A DNA stretch of 64,000 bases from an uncultured Bacilli bacterium (GCA_910588195.1 CAJUPN010000001.1:1-64000); one strand, 5' to 3'; positions 51,707 through 61,294 are shown, counted from the first letter of the stretch. The notes: generated from the letters alone by a model not told the origin. Made by a program: numbers and translations.

Positions 51707-52708
51707 TTGAAAAAAATAGGTTTATTTAAAGATTATACTGATGGCTCTTTAAAATCAGTATACGAAGGTAATGGAAAGAATATTGTTGAAATGACGTTAC
51801 TTTTCAACAGAGATTTTAAGGATGTTGTTTGTGCACCAACACATCATTTTTGTAATTTAGGATGCAAAATGTGTCATTTAACTAATGAAAAAGTTAAAAG
51901 ACCAATGTTAAAAATTAAAGTAAGAGATTTTGTAGAGTGTTTAGTAGATACTTTAATTCTTGAAGGTAAAAGAATTACGGATAAAAAAAATCTGCTTATA
52001 TCTTTTATGGGAGTAGGAGAACCACTACTTAACTTGGAATTGATTGAAGGTGTTTATGAGTATGAAGAATATTTGAAATTAGTTTTAGGATATGAAAGTG
52101 TTGGTTATGCAATTTCTACAATGATGCCTAATAATAATATTTTAGAGTTAACAAGATTAGTGCAAAAGAAAAATATTCCTTTAAAGGTTCATTTTTCCTT
52201 ACATACTCCTATAGATACATTAAGATTCAACCTACTCCCTGGTACTAGAGTAAATATAAATGAAGCACTAGAATATTTAAAATCTTATGGGAATTTATTA
52301 AGGGATAATAGAAATATTATGGAAGAATATATCAAGTTACATAGAACAAGTGATCCAGTAGAAATCCATTATACGCTTATTGAAGGAGTGAATGATGGTG
52401 AAGAAGAATTGAGTAGGCTATGTGAATTACTTAATACTTATAAAATAACTATTAAGTTTATACGCTTTAATCCAATCAATGGTATGAAGCCAAGTTCAAA
52501 AGAAAAAATGTGGGTGGATACGATTTCTTCAATTGTGCCAGATGTTCGAGTAAAAGTTTATTCTCCTCCAGGGAGAGAAATTGGTAGTTCATGTGGGGAG
52601 TTTACTAAGCATTATTACCATTCTGACATGGAAACTGAAGAAGAAAAATTGGAATTTGAAAGATGGGAACAAAAACATAGAGTTGATGTAAAACGTCTAA
52701 TAAAATAG
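51707..52708 (+). CDS. RlmN/Cfr-family radical SAM methyl synthase-like
   Basis: 333 residues from the TTG at 51707 (AGGAAGTG upstream). 'CAPTHHFCNLGCKMC' gives Cys42 plus the CX3CX2C cluster (Cys49, 53, 56); in RlmN/Cfr the same 'C-x6-CX3CX2C' run holds the conserved Cys and iron-sulfur ligands. 'GVGEPLLN' is the SAM GGEP-type motif, and 'GREIGSSCGEF' matches the C-terminal methyl-bearing Cys segment ('DIxAACGQL'). Family enzymes methylate 23S rRNA A2503 (C2 or C8) or tRNA. Here the N-terminal domain is short, about 40 residues versus about 100, so target binding differs. Substrate unknown. Confidence 0.85.
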   Translation: MKKIGLFKDYTDGSLKSVYEGNGKNIVEMTLLFNRDFKDVVCAPTHHFCNLGCKMCHLTNEKVKRPMLKIKVRDFVECLVDTLILEGKRITDKKNLLISFMGVGEPLLNLELIEGVYEYEEYLKLVLGYESVGYAISTMMPNNNILELTRLVQKKNIPLKVHFSLHTPIDTLRFNLLPGTRVNINEALEYLKSYGNLLRDNRNIMEEYIKLHRTSDPVEIHYTLIEGVNDGEEELSRLCELLNTYKITIKFIRFNPINGMKPSSKEKMWVDTISSIVPDVRVKVYSPPGREIGSSCGEFTKHYYHSDMETEEEKLEFERWEQKHRVDVKRLIK

Positions 52709-52820
52709 TATTTATCATAATAAATAATTAATATTGTTTGGAAAACATTTATAAAAAGTGTATATATTTAAATATAAGATTTATTTTATGATATAATAAC
52801 ATTAGATAGTGGGTGCTTTA

Positions 52821-54713
52821 GTGAAAATAGTTATAAAAAATTTAATGCTTTTATGTTTATTTATGATTGGAATGTTTAGTTCTTTAATTATAGTCAAGGC
52901 AGATGAAGAAGAATATTATAATAAAATAATGGGCTTATCATCAGGTTATGAAATAGATTCTTATGATGTAAATATTGATGTTAAAGAAAATAATGAATTT
53001 ATTGTAACGGAGAATATAGAAGCAAATTTTAAGGTTCCAAAACATGGAATTATAAGAGAGATTCCGTTAAAGAATGTTGTTAAAAGAAATGATGGCAGTA
53101 CGACTAAAAATAGTGTTAGAATAACTAATATAAATGTGAATGAACAATATACTTTAAAGAATAAAAATGGAAGTAAAGTTATTCAAATTGGTGATGCTGA
53201 TGAAACTATAACAGGAAAAAAGTTTTATAAAATAGAATATAAATATAATTTAGGTAAAGATCCATTAAAAGAAATTGATGAGTTATATTTTAATATTATA
53301 GGGGATAAATGGGATACGAGAATTAGTAATATTACATTCACTGTTAATATGCCAAAAAGTTTTGATGTCTCTAAATTAGGATTTTCAGCTGGTAGATATG
53401 GAATGATTGGTTCTGATAAAGTAGAATTTAAAGTTGAAGGAACTAAGATTATTGGAAAATTTATTGGGACATTGAACGCTAATGAAGCTTTAACTGTAAG
53501 ATGTGAACTTCCAGAAGGATATTTCACTAATGCTGGTGTACCTTTACCAATACTTTTTCCTTTAATGTTTATTGTGCCTTTATTATGTTTAAGTATATCT
53601 TTTTATTTCTGGCATAAGTATGGTCGTGATGATGAAGTAATTGAAACAGTGGAATTTTATCCACCTGCAGGCTTAAATAGTGCAGAAGTTGCTTATTTTT
53701 ATAAATCGAGTGTTTCTTCTAATGATGCTAACTCATTGTTAATATATTTAGCTAATAAAGGTTATATAAAAATAGTAGATACAGGAGATAAAACAAAAAA
53801 AGATGACAATTATAAAATTATTAAATTAAAGGATTATGATGGGGATAAAAAAAGTGAGAGTATATTTATGGATGGTCTTTTTGGAGAAAAGATGGAAGTA
53901 ACTAAGGATGATCTTTATAATAATTTTTATAAGACAATTGAAAAGGTAAAACTAAATATAGATAATTTTAAGAACAAAGCTTTAATTTATGAAACTAATT
54001 CTTTTAAAAAAAGAACAGTAGCTATTTTATTAGTTATTATTTCTTTGATTACAACTTTGATTATTCCAACTCTTGATTATGGTAGTTTTGAAGATATTTT
54101 CACTGTACTTATAATTATGGGTGTGTTTGCAATTGCATCTTTTTGTTTACTAAAAAAAGAAATACCTCTTGTATTAAGAATTATAATAGTTGGAACAATA
54201 GTTTGTTCACTAGGACTTTTAGTGGATTCACCAATTTACTATGCTGCCGAAGCTAATTCGTTAACTTTAGTAGCTTTGATATTTGGAATGTTAGCTTCTT
54301 TTGGTATAGCTGTTTTTATTAAATATATGTCAAAAAGAACTCCATATGGTACTTTGATGTATGGTAAAGTTAAAGGCTTTAAAAACTTTCTAGAAACAGC
54401 TGAAAAAGAAAAATTGGAAGCATTAGTTTTAGATGATCCAACATATTTTTACAATATACTTCCTTTTACTTATGTATTTGGTATTTCAGATAAATGGATT
54501 AAAAAGTTTGAAAGTATTACTTTATCAGAACCAGAATGGTATGATTCAGAAGATCCTTTTACAACTATCCGTTTAAATAGATTTCTTTTATCAACTATGA
54601 ATTCAGCAAGTTATCAAGTTGTTGAGGCTAGTAGTTACTCATCTGGAGGTGGTTTCTCTGGTGGAGGCTTCTCTGGAGGAGGCTCTGGAGGCGGTGGCGG
54701 AAGTAGTTGGTAA
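52821..54713 (+). CDS. DUF2207 membrane protein
   Basis: 630 residues from the GTG at 52821. Signal-like helix (about 6-26), then an extracellular domain with 'SYDVNIDVKENNEFIVTENI' and 'HGIIREIPL', the DUF2207 start; a membrane helix near 245-265; cytoplasmic region; more helices near 400-490; and a Gly/Ser-rich tail ending 'SGGGGGSSW' as is usual for the family. No known function. The end is followed by a strong terminator. Confidence 0.88.
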   Translation: MKIVIKNLMLLCLFMIGMFSSLIIVKADEEEYYNKIMGLSSGYEIDSYDVNIDVKENNEFIVTENIEANFKVPKHGIIREIPLKNVVKRNDGSTTKNSVRITNINVNEQYTLKNKNGSKVIQIGDADETITGKKFYKIEYKYNLGKDPLKEIDELYFNIIGDKWDTRISNITFTVNMPKSFDVSKLGFSAGRYGMIGSDKVEFKVEGTKIIGKFIGTLNANEALTVRCELPEGYFTNAGVPLPILFPLMFIVPLLCLSISFYFWHKYGRDDEVIETVEFYPPAGLNSAEVAYFYKSSVSSNDANSLLIYLANKGYIKIVDTGDKTKKDDNYKIIKLKDYDGDKKSESIFMDGLFGEKMEVTKDDLYNNFYKTIEKVKLNIDNFKNKALIYETNSFKKRTVAILLVIISLITTLIIPTLDYGSFEDIFTVLIIMGVFAIASFCLLKKEIPLVLRIIIVGTIVCSLGLLVDSPIYYAAEANSLTLVALIFGMLASFGIAVFIKYMSKRTPYGTLMYGKVKGFKNFLETAEKEKLEALVLDDPTYFYNILPFTYVFGISDKWIKKFESITLSEPEWYDSEDPFTTIRLNRFLLSTMNSASYQVVEASSYSSGGGFSGGGFSGGGSGGGGGSSW

Positions 54714-54722
54714 TTACTTCTT

Positions 54723-54748
54723 AGAAGTTCTTATGAACTTCTTTTTTT
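54723..54748 (+). terminator. Intrinsic terminator
   Basis: AGAAGTTC/GAACTTCT stem with a TTAT loop and a T7 tail. Confidence 0.8.
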
Positions 54749-54812
54749 ATATCTATATTATTTAAAAAATGTTATATTATAATTAGAGTAAATATAGATT
54801 GGAGTTTTGAAA

Positions 54813-55448
54813 ATGTCTTTTGATTTTAAAAAGGAATATAAGGAATTTTATATGCCAAAGAATAAACCTAATATAGTTTTAGTTCCTAAAATGAATTATT
54901 TAGCAGTAAGAGGTAAGGGTAATCCTAATGATTTAAATGGAGAATATAAGAAAAGTATAAGTCTACTTTATGCCATTGCTTTTACAATTAAAATGAGCTA
55001 TAAAGTTTCTTATAAAATAGACGGATATTTTGAATATGTAGTTCCACCATTAGAAGGATTCTGGTGGCAAAAAGATACTAAAGAATTTGATCTTAATAGA
55101 AAAGATGATTTAGAGTTTATTTCAATAATTAGACTTCCGGATTTTGTGACAGAAAAAGATTTTTTATGGGCTATTGAAGAAGCAACAAGAAAGAAAAAAC
55201 AAGATTTTTCAAAGGTAGAGTTTTTAACTTATGATGAGGGAATTTGTGTACAATGTATGCATGTAGGATCTTATGATACAGAAATTGAAACAGTTAATTT
55301 AATGCATGAGTATATGAAAGAAAATGGTTATGAATTAGATATAACTGATAAACGATATCATCATGAGATATATTTAAGTGATCCAAGAAAGTGTGCTGTA
55401 AGTAACCTTAAGACAGTTATAAGACATCCAATTAGAAAGATAAAATAA
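54813..55448 (+). CDS. GyrI-like small-molecule-binding domain protein
   Basis: 211 residues. 'FYMPKNKPNIVLVPKMNYLAV', 'KMSYKVSYKIDGYFEYVVPPL', 'FWWQKD' and 'HVGSYDTEIETVNLMHEYM' follow the GyrI-like/SOUL-type family whose two repeats form a cleft for hydrophobic compounds. There is no DNA-binding domain, so it is a stand-alone binder or weak hydrolase. GGAG lies eight bases upstream. The next gene starts 20 bases on. Confidence 0.85.
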   Translation: MSFDFKKEYKEFYMPKNKPNIVLVPKMNYLAVRGKGNPNDLNGEYKKSISLLYAIAFTIKMSYKVSYKIDGYFEYVVPPLEGFWWQKDTKEFDLNRKDDLEFISIIRLPDFVTEKDFLWAIEEATRKKKQDFSKVEFLTYDEGICVQCMHVGSYDTEIETVNLMHEYMKENGYELDITDKRYHHEIYLSDPRKCAVSNLKTVIRHPIRKIK

Positions 55449-55467
55449 CATTAGAGGTATTGTTAAA

Positions 55468-55797
55468 ATGATTTCGTATTTAAAATTTAAAGAGTTATTT
55501 GACAATCTAAATGCGTCAAATGAGCCAGAAATAGAATTTAGTTTTAAAAATAAACAGAATAAATATATGATAATTAAATATTTTTCTTATATTACTTTTC
55601 AAAGGTGTGGGACATTGGAAGAACAAAGTGGAGAAGTTAAATTTTCTTCTTTAGAAGAACTTCTTAGTACAAAGACAATAGATGATATTGTTTTTATAGA
55701 TGAATGGGATAATATAGAAGACATTATAATTAATTGTACTCTTAGTGTAGTCGATGATAAAAAAGATATTTTTGATGCGTATGGGGTTGAATTATAA
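55468..55797 (+). CDS. Hypothetical protein, 109 aa
   Basis: Not recognised. Small, acidic and alpha/beta; 'KFSSLEELLSTKTIDDIVF' followed by 'FIDEWDNIEDI' resembles small SMI1-like or ankyrin-associated immunity proteins in style only. GAGGT lies upstream. Probably co-transcribed with the GyrI-like gene. Confidence 0.6.
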   Translation: MISYLKFKELFDNLNASNEPEIEFSFKNKQNKYMIIKYFSYITFQRCGTLEEQSGEVKFSSLEELLSTKTIDDIVFIDEWDNIEDIIINCTLSVVDDKKDIFDAYGVEL

Positions 55798-55824
55798 TGT
55801 TAGACAAATAAAAAAAATAGTTTT

Positions 55825-56832
55825 TTATAAATGTAATTTTGGTTGATTTGCATTAATTTTACTTAATTCTTTTCTTTTATTTAGTTGATTTTCTGCTTCA
55901 TTAATTACTTTTTCTTCTAGGTTTTCTATATTACCGTCATACCAATTATATAAACTAATAATTTCACTAGAAGTATTTAGTATTGAAGAAATATCTCCAT
56001 TAGTAATACTAACTAAACTATGATAAATTTTGTCAGTTAATATCTTTTCGTCAAAGCTATTTTTTTTGTGATCTGTATTTCTATTATATAGTTCAATTCT
56101 TTTTCTAATTATATGTCTTATAACATCAGTATTTCTTCCGTATAATGTAGAAATAAAAGAATATCCTTTATCTTCTATTTCTGCTTTTTTATGTTCATCT
56201 TTTAATTCATTATCGTCAGTTGTAATTATTACTTTATCAAACAAGTCAAAATATGTACTTATAAATTTTTGTACGTATGCACTGCTACCATTAATCCAGT
56301 CAAAACGATCAACGGCTAATGTTAGTGAATCAATATTTAAACATTTTTTTAGTCTTTTTAATATTTTTGAAGATAGTTCAGTTGGGGCTAGAAAACTCTT
56401 AAATTTTAAATTTTCATAAAATATATTATTTATGTAATCATAAGTTTTATTTGTTATATCACTTAGTAAAAAATCGATATCTTTAAAATTAGCTTCATAA
56501 GTAAGTGGGTAATTATTTCTTACGTAAGATAGTAATTTATTAGAAATAGACATTTCATAGAAATGCTTGAAAAAATTTTCATCATATTGTTCATTTGGAT
56601 TAATGCAAAAAGAAATTACTGAATCGAATCTTATCAAAATGGTTTGATTTCTTGTTCCTAAACCTTTATCTTGAATGTTTTCGAGAACGACACTTTTTCC
56701 AGAACCTCTTCCACCATCTAAAATTATCTTCTTGCTTGAGCTTTCAGTTAACTCTCTACTTAATGTATCAACTGGTTCTCTTATAAATTGTTCTGTTTTA
56801 ATCAATTGTTGTGGGTTAATATGTTTTATCAT
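55825..56832 (-). CDS. P-loop ATPase (KAP/AAA-like), 335 aa
   Basis: Walker A 'LDGGRGSGKSVVLEN' near residues 38-52; a Walker-B-like 'LTLAVDRFDWI' near 175 (one Asp, second acidic residue missing); 'VIITTDDNEL' looks like sensor 1. The rest is helical. There is no membrane segment and no visible effector domain. AGGAGG precedes the start. P-loop proteins of this kind are seen in both housekeeping and phage-defence roles; the sequence does not decide. Confidence 0.7.
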   Translation of the reverse strand: MIKHINPQQLIKTEQFIREPVDTLSRELTESSSKKIILDGGRGSGKSVVLENIQDKGLGTRNQTILIRFDSVISFCINPNEQYDENFFKHFYEMSISNKLLSYVRNNYPLTYEANFKDIDFLLSDITNKTYDYINNIFYENLKFKSFLAPTELSSKILKRLKKCLNIDSLTLAVDRFDWINGSSAYVQKFISTYFDLFDKVIITTDDNELKDEHKKAEIEDKGYSFISTLYGRNTDVIRHIIRKRIELYNRNTDHKKNSFDEKILTDKIYHSLVSITNGDISSILNTSSEIISLYNWYDGNIENLEEKVINEAENQLNKRKELSKINANQPKLHL

Positions 56833-57030
56833 CTAATGACCTCCTATAGTTATTGTAACCTTTCCATAATTTTTTCTCTTTAATTGTTAAATATTATAAC
56901 ACATATTTTTATGAGATAGTATTATTAAATGCAATTACACTTTTCTGGTATTTATTGATACGATTAGTTTAATAAGTTATAATTATATTAATAGTAGAAA
57001 ATAATATGATACTTTTTATGGGAGGTTATT

Positions 57031-58374
57031 ATGGATAAAATATATGTGGTTCATTGTTGGGATGGTACAAAAGATGATGGATGGTATCCTTGGCTAGATA
57101 AGAAAATATCTAATGACTTTGTTAAGGTGTATAGATTTAATATGCCAAATACTAAATCCCCTAAAATGGATGAATGGATTTCGAAATTAAAAAAGCAAGT
57201 TACTGATTTAGATGAAAATACTTATTTTGTTGGACATAGTATTGGTTGTCAGGCGATAATGAGGTATTTAGAGTCTGTTGATGTAAAAAAGATTGGTGGG
57301 GTATTATTTGTAGCTCCTTGGTTGGATTTACTTCCAGAAGCTATAAGTGATGATGAGTCTTATAGGACTGCATCTCCTTGGCTTAATACTCCAATTGATT
57401 TTAATAAGATAAGAGATGTTGTTCATAATATTACATGTATATTTTCTGATGATGATTATTTTGTTTCTTTAGAGCAGGAGAGAAAGTTTAAAGAATTACT
57501 TAATGCCAAAACTTTAATTGTAAAAAATAAAGGACATATTAGTGCTGAAGATGGTGTTGAGGAATTAGAAGAAATATATGATGAACTTTTGTTAATTATT
57601 AATAAGGGTAAAAGTAATGATTATGATAAATTTGCCAAAAAGAGACAAATGGATTTAATTAGTGGTGCAAAACAATCTCACCGTTTTGTTGAAAAACCAA
57701 TGATGAAAAGTATGCTTCCTGAACTTAGTGGGAAAAAAGTTTTAATGTTAGGTTGTGGAACAGGGGAAGAATCTCTTTTGCTTGAAAGTTTTGGGGCAGT
57801 AGCAAAAGATATTACAGGAATTGATTTATCAAGTAATTCTATTAAGATTGCCAAAGATACTTATCCAGATATAAACTTTGTAATAGGTGATATGTGTGAG
57901 TTACCGTTCGCTGATGAAAGTTTTGATTTTGTTTATAGTAGTTTAGCAGTGCATTATAGTGAAACGCCAGAAAAAGTTTATGAAGAAGTCTATAGGGTAC
58001 TTAAAAAAGATGGATTATTCTTATTTTCTGTTGCTCATCCTTTAAGATGGGGTTCGGTAGAAAAAGATATAGATGGTGAAACAATTAGAATTATTGGTTG
58101 TTCTAAAAGTGAAGATGGAGATACAGTTTATGGCAATTATCACACGTTTGAAAAGCATATTTTTTCATCTTTTTCAAAGCAAAATGATGGTGAAATATTA
58201 GAGTTTTATGTAGGTTCACCTTCAATGCATTTTAAAATGCTAAGGAATGCAAATTTTGAAATATTAGATTTTACTGAATCAAAATGTGTTGAGGAAGCAA
58301 AAGATGTGGATATAAATTATTATAGAAAGCATAGAGAAATTCCGCAGTTTATGGCATTTTTGGCTAAGAAATAA
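57031..58374 (+). CDS. RBBP9-type hydrolase fused to SAM methyltransferase
   Basis: 447 residues. Residues 1-190 are an RBBP9-like hydrolase ('VVHCWDGTKDDGWYPWL', 'FVGHSIGCQAI' with nucleophile Ser, 'SDDDYFV', 'NKGHIS'). Residues 205-447 are a class I methyltransferase: 'VLMLGCGTGEESLLL' (motif I), 'GIDLSSNSIKIA', 'FDFVYSSLAVHY', 'LFLFSVAHPL'. GGAGG precedes the start. The two domains are joined by a Lys-rich linker. Separate genes in most bacteria as far as I know. Confidence 0.88.
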   Translation: MDKIYVVHCWDGTKDDGWYPWLDKKISNDFVKVYRFNMPNTKSPKMDEWISKLKKQVTDLDENTYFVGHSIGCQAIMRYLESVDVKKIGGVLFVAPWLDLLPEAISDDESYRTASPWLNTPIDFNKIRDVVHNITCIFSDDDYFVSLEQERKFKELLNAKTLIVKNKGHISAEDGVEELEEIYDELLLIINKGKSNDYDKFAKKRQMDLISGAKQSHRFVEKPMMKSMLPELSGKKVLMLGCGTGEESLLLESFGAVAKDITGIDLSSNSIKIAKDTYPDINFVIGDMCELPFADESFDFVYSSLAVHYSETPEKVYEEVYRVLKKDGLFLFSVAHPLRWGSVEKDIDGETIRIIGCSKSEDGDTVYGNYHTFEKHIFSSFSKQNDGEILEFYVGSPSMHFKMLRNANFEILDFTESKCVEEAKDVDINYYRKHREIPQFMAFLAKK

Positions 58375-58393
58375 ATTAGTGAGGAAGATGATT

Positions 58394-59158
58394 ATGAATA
58401 AATGGGAAGTAGCAATAGAAAAATTTTTAGAAAGCTATATAAAAAAAGAATATTTTTTAGGTGCTATTTTGACAGGAAGTTATGCAACAGGTAATAATGA
58501 TGAAAATAGTGATATAGATATTTATATTATTACAACTGATGATACTAAATGGCGAGAAAGAGGAAATAAAAATATAGATGGCTTTTTGATCGAATATTTC
58601 ATAAACCCTAAAAGGAAAATATTTTCTTACATGGAACAAGAACTTCAGACTTATTGTCTGTCAACAACAATGATTTTTGTTAATGCTAAAATACTTTACG
58701 ATAAGAATGGTTCAGTTCAAGAACTAATTGATGTGGCAAAGAGTAATGCTAATTTAAATAATTTTGCTGACATTGATGATTTTAAATTTAAAATGAATTG
58801 TTATGGTGTTTGGGATAGTTTTGATGAATTAGAATCTAAATATAAAAAACATGAGGATATTGATTTTAGTTATTATATTTTCATTCAAAAAGTGTTAGAA
58901 TCTTATTTTTATAATAAGCGAATTCCATCTATTCCATTAAATAAAATTGAAAAAATATTAAAAAAAGATAATTTTAGAAATAGATATAATGTTAAAAAAT
59001 TACCTGACCAAGAATTTATTTTAAAGATTATTAATTGTTTTGAGGAAAAAAATTATGATAAAAAGTTTAATTATGCACGTGATTTATATAATTATTTTTT
59101 TAGCCAATTTACGAATTTTGATATTAATAATTTAATTATTCGAAGTAGTGCAGAATAG
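58394..59158 (+). CDS. Nucleotidyltransferase (aminoglycoside NTase-like fold)
   Basis: 254 residues from the ATG at 58394 (GAGGA upstream). 'AILTGSYATGNNDENSDIDIYI' is the GS...DxD site of the pol-beta-like nucleotidyltransferases; the rest is a helical C-terminal part. The substrate could be a small molecule, such as an aminoglycoside, or a protein or RNA. It is 20 bases after the fusion gene and followed 24 bases later by an acetyltransferase. Confidence 0.78.
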   Translation: MNKWEVAIEKFLESYIKKEYFLGAILTGSYATGNNDENSDIDIYIITTDDTKWRERGNKNIDGFLIEYFINPKRKIFSYMEQELQTYCLSTTMIFVNAKILYDKNGSVQELIDVAKSNANLNNFADIDDFKFKMNCYGVWDSFDELESKYKKHEDIDFSYYIFIQKVLESYFYNKRIPSIPLNKIEKILKKDNFRNRYNVKKLPDQEFILKIINCFEEKNYDKKFNYARDLYNYFFSQFTNFDINNLIIRSSAE

Positions 59159-59182
59159 AAGATGATATAATCGGAGGTAGTT

Positions 59183-59662
59183 ATGGAAATAATAGATTAT
59201 TCAAGTAAGTATGACAATGATATTAAAGATTTACTTGTTGAACTTCAAGAACATATTGTAAAAATAGATAAAGAAAAATATAATATTTTAACTGATGATT
59301 ATAGAGAAAAGTATTTTGAAAAAACTATGAGTGAAGTAGATAAATTTGAAGGTAAAATATTTTTAGCTATAGAAGGCGAAAAAGCAATTGGTTTAATAGT
59401 TGGATTGATAAATAATGAAGAGGAAAATACTTATGACTTTTCTGCTCCTAAAAGAGGTCGTGTAACTGAGTTAATTGTATCAAAAAACTGTCGTTCAAAT
59501 GGTGTTGGAAAGCAATTATTAAACGAAATGGAAAAATACTTTAAAAAAGTTGGGTGTTTGGGTATTTTAATTGATGTTTTTGCTTATAACACTCATGCTC
59601 AAAAATTTTATTATAAGAATGGTTATTTTAATAGAAATATTGAAGTAATGAAGAAAATCTAA
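59183..59662 (+). CDS. GNAT acetyltransferase (1)
   Basis: 159 residues. 'GRVTELIVSKNCRSNGVGKQLL' is motif A (acetyl-CoA binding), followed by 'DVFAYNTHAQKFYYKNGYF', the usual GNAT ending. GGAGG lies upstream. Substrate unknown. Part of a plus-strand run with the NTase and a second GNAT. Confidence 0.88.
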   Translation: MEIIDYSSKYDNDIKDLLVELQEHIVKIDKEKYNILTDDYREKYFEKTMSEVDKFEGKIFLAIEGEKAIGLIVGLINNEEENTYDFSAPKRGRVTELIVSKNCRSNGVGKQLLNEMEKYFKKVGCLGILIDVFAYNTHAQKFYYKNGYFNRNIEVMKKI

Positions 59663-59679
59663 GAGTTGGAGAAAAAAAT

Positions 59680-60090
59680 ATGATAAGATTAGACGAAGAT
59701 GTGATTTCTGTTGAGGATTTTAATTATTTAACTGATAAAGTCGGTTGGGGTACTAGAGATGCTAATGTTGTAGAGGAAGCATTAAACAACACTTTATACT
59801 CAGTAAGTATATATGATGATAATAAAATCATTGGCTATGGAAGAATTATTGGAGATAAAACAATCTTTCTTTATATTCAAGATATCATGGTTGTTCCTGA
59901 ATATCAAGGTAAGAAAATTGGCACTAAAATTATGAACACGCTTCTATCAAAAGTAGATGAATATAAAAAAGTAAATCCTAATATAAGAACATATTTAGGC
60001 GCCTCTAAAGGAAAAGAAAAATTTTATGAAAAGTTTGGATTTAAAACTAGATCAAATGCTGATTTAGGAGAAGGCATGGTTTTATTTTAA
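59680..60090 (+). CDS. GNAT acetyltransferase (2)
   Basis: 136 residues. 'IQDIMVVPEYQGKKIGTKIM' is motif A, and 'FYEKFGFKTR' is the C-terminal motif; the whole resembles the small YjdJ/YhdJ-like GNATs that open 'WGTRD'. TTGGAG precedes the start. Seventeen bases after the first GNAT gene. Substrate unknown. Confidence 0.88.
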   Translation: MIRLDEDVISVEDFNYLTDKVGWGTRDANVVEEALNNTLYSVSIYDDNKIIGYGRIIGDKTIFLYIQDIMVVPEYQGKKIGTKIMNTLLSKVDEYKKVNPNIRTYLGASKGKEKFYEKFGFKTRSNADLGEGMVLF

Positions 60091-60124
60091 ATTTAATGTG
60101 TTAAATGTTTTTTTAAATAAAAAC

Positions 60125-60146
60125 GAGCAAATTGTTGCTCATTTTG
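60125..60146. terminator. Bidirectional terminator
   Basis: GAGCAA/TTGCTC stem, between the GNAT gene and the convergent nucleotidase gene. Confidence 0.65.
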
Positions 60147-60149
60147 AAT

Positions 60150-60713
60150 TTACGTATTGCTATTTAAAAGAATTTTTTGGATATCTTTCCAGTTGTTTAC
60201 TCTAATAATATTTTGTTTTGCTAATTCTTCTTCTGTTAAATCTTTATTATGCCAAGCTGTAAATAATAATTTTGTTTTTGCACCTTCAATATTATTTAAT
60301 TTATCATCTATTTTAATATCACAATTTACAATAGATTTATCTCCAACAAAAATAAAATTCTTTGGTTCAATAAAATCTAGTTTTTTATATAGAAAATTGT
60401 ATTTATTTTTTAGATTGTTTCCTGCAAATTCAATTATTTCTCTCCAAATATAATCCGTACAAATATATATTTTATAATGTTTACTTAGTTCTTTTAGTAT
60501 TTCATAGCTATCTGGTAAAAGAGTTGCATTTTCATACATATTCATGTCTTTAAATTTGCTAAAAAAATCTACTTTTTTATCTCCCAATATATCTTGGATA
60601 TAATAAGTTTTAATATTGTCATAATCAGGTTTATAGCCTAAATAATCTTCTAATATTTCAGAAAAGTTACCATAAGTTAGAACATCGTCCATATCAACCA
60701 TTATAGTTTTCAT
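60150..60713 (-). CDS. 5'(3')-deoxyribonucleotidase-like HAD phosphatase
   Basis: 187 residues from the ATG at 60713 (AGGTGAT upstream). 'IMVDMDDVLTYG' is HAD motif I in the form typical of NT5C-type deoxyribonucleotidases; 'IYICTDY' motif II; 'FVGDKSIVNCDIKIDDK' has the late acidic motif; 'LFTAWHNK' near the end is also typical. It would dephosphorylate dNMPs. It lies nine bases behind the frameshifted Nudix gene and probably shares its transcript. Confidence 0.85.
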   Translation of the reverse strand: MKTIMVDMDDVLTYGNFSEILEDYLGYKPDYDNIKTYYIQDILGDKKVDFFSKFKDMNMYENATLLPDSYEILKELSKHYKIYICTDYIWREIIEFAGNNLKNKYNFLYKKLDFIEPKNFIFVGDKSIVNCDIKIDDKLNNIEGAKTKLLFTAWHNKDLTEEELAKQNIIRVNNWKDIQKILLNSNT

Positions 60714-60722
60714 AATTATCAC

Positions 60723-61186
60723 CTATATTTTTCTTATTTCATAATTTAACACTCGACAGTTATCATCTAATAAAAATTTTCCTTCAAATAATTCATCTTT
60801 AAATAAATGTGGTGTAAATTTTTCGTTTTGTTCAAATTGTTTAATTTTTAGTAAATCGTCAATTTTGATCCATTCTAATTCTCCTTCTGAGGAGTTTAAA
60901 GTAAGATTTCCTTCAAATTTAGTTGCTGTATAAACAAAAATTATACCTTCATAAGAATCTTTCCAGTAAGATATTCCTTGTAGTTTGGGATTTATTAAAG
61001 TTAAACCAGTTTCTTCTTTAAATTCTCTTATTATACAATCTAATGGTGTTTCTCCTGTTTCAAATTTTCCCCCAGGTGGTGCATATACTTGGCCCCCCAT
61101 TTTTTATTAAACTTAAGCATTAGTACTTGATTATCTTTCTTTAAATAACATACTGTAGCATTTAAGTGAATTACTCTTTCTTTCAT
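60723..61186 (-). pseudogene. Nudix hydrolase gene, frameshifted at a G6 tract
   Basis: The start is at 61186, after GGAGG, reading MKERVIHLNATVCYLKKDNQ and on to 'KFNKKWG', then the frame is lost at six Gs (61093-61098 on the minus strand). One extra G would join it in frame to 'GGQVYAPPGGKFETGETPLD', the Nudix box with 'REFKEETGL'. The intact downstream part is at 60723-61100. In such an A+T-rich genome a G6 run is notable: it may be a true inactivation, a phase-variable tract or a sequencing error. An intact protein would be about 154 residues, MutT-like. Confidence 0.8.
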
Positions 61187-61294
61187 AAAATACCTCCAAG
61201 TTTTCTATTAACTATTTTATCATGTTTAAATAAATGTTTACAGTAGTTTATTTATTATATCATTTAATTTAACAAAACTATATGAAATAACAGA

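Noticed and set aside
54640..54713. Gly/Ser repeats at the DUF2207 C-terminus as a special repeat element
   Set aside because: Gly/Ser-rich tails are usual for this family; it is a low-complexity protein tail.
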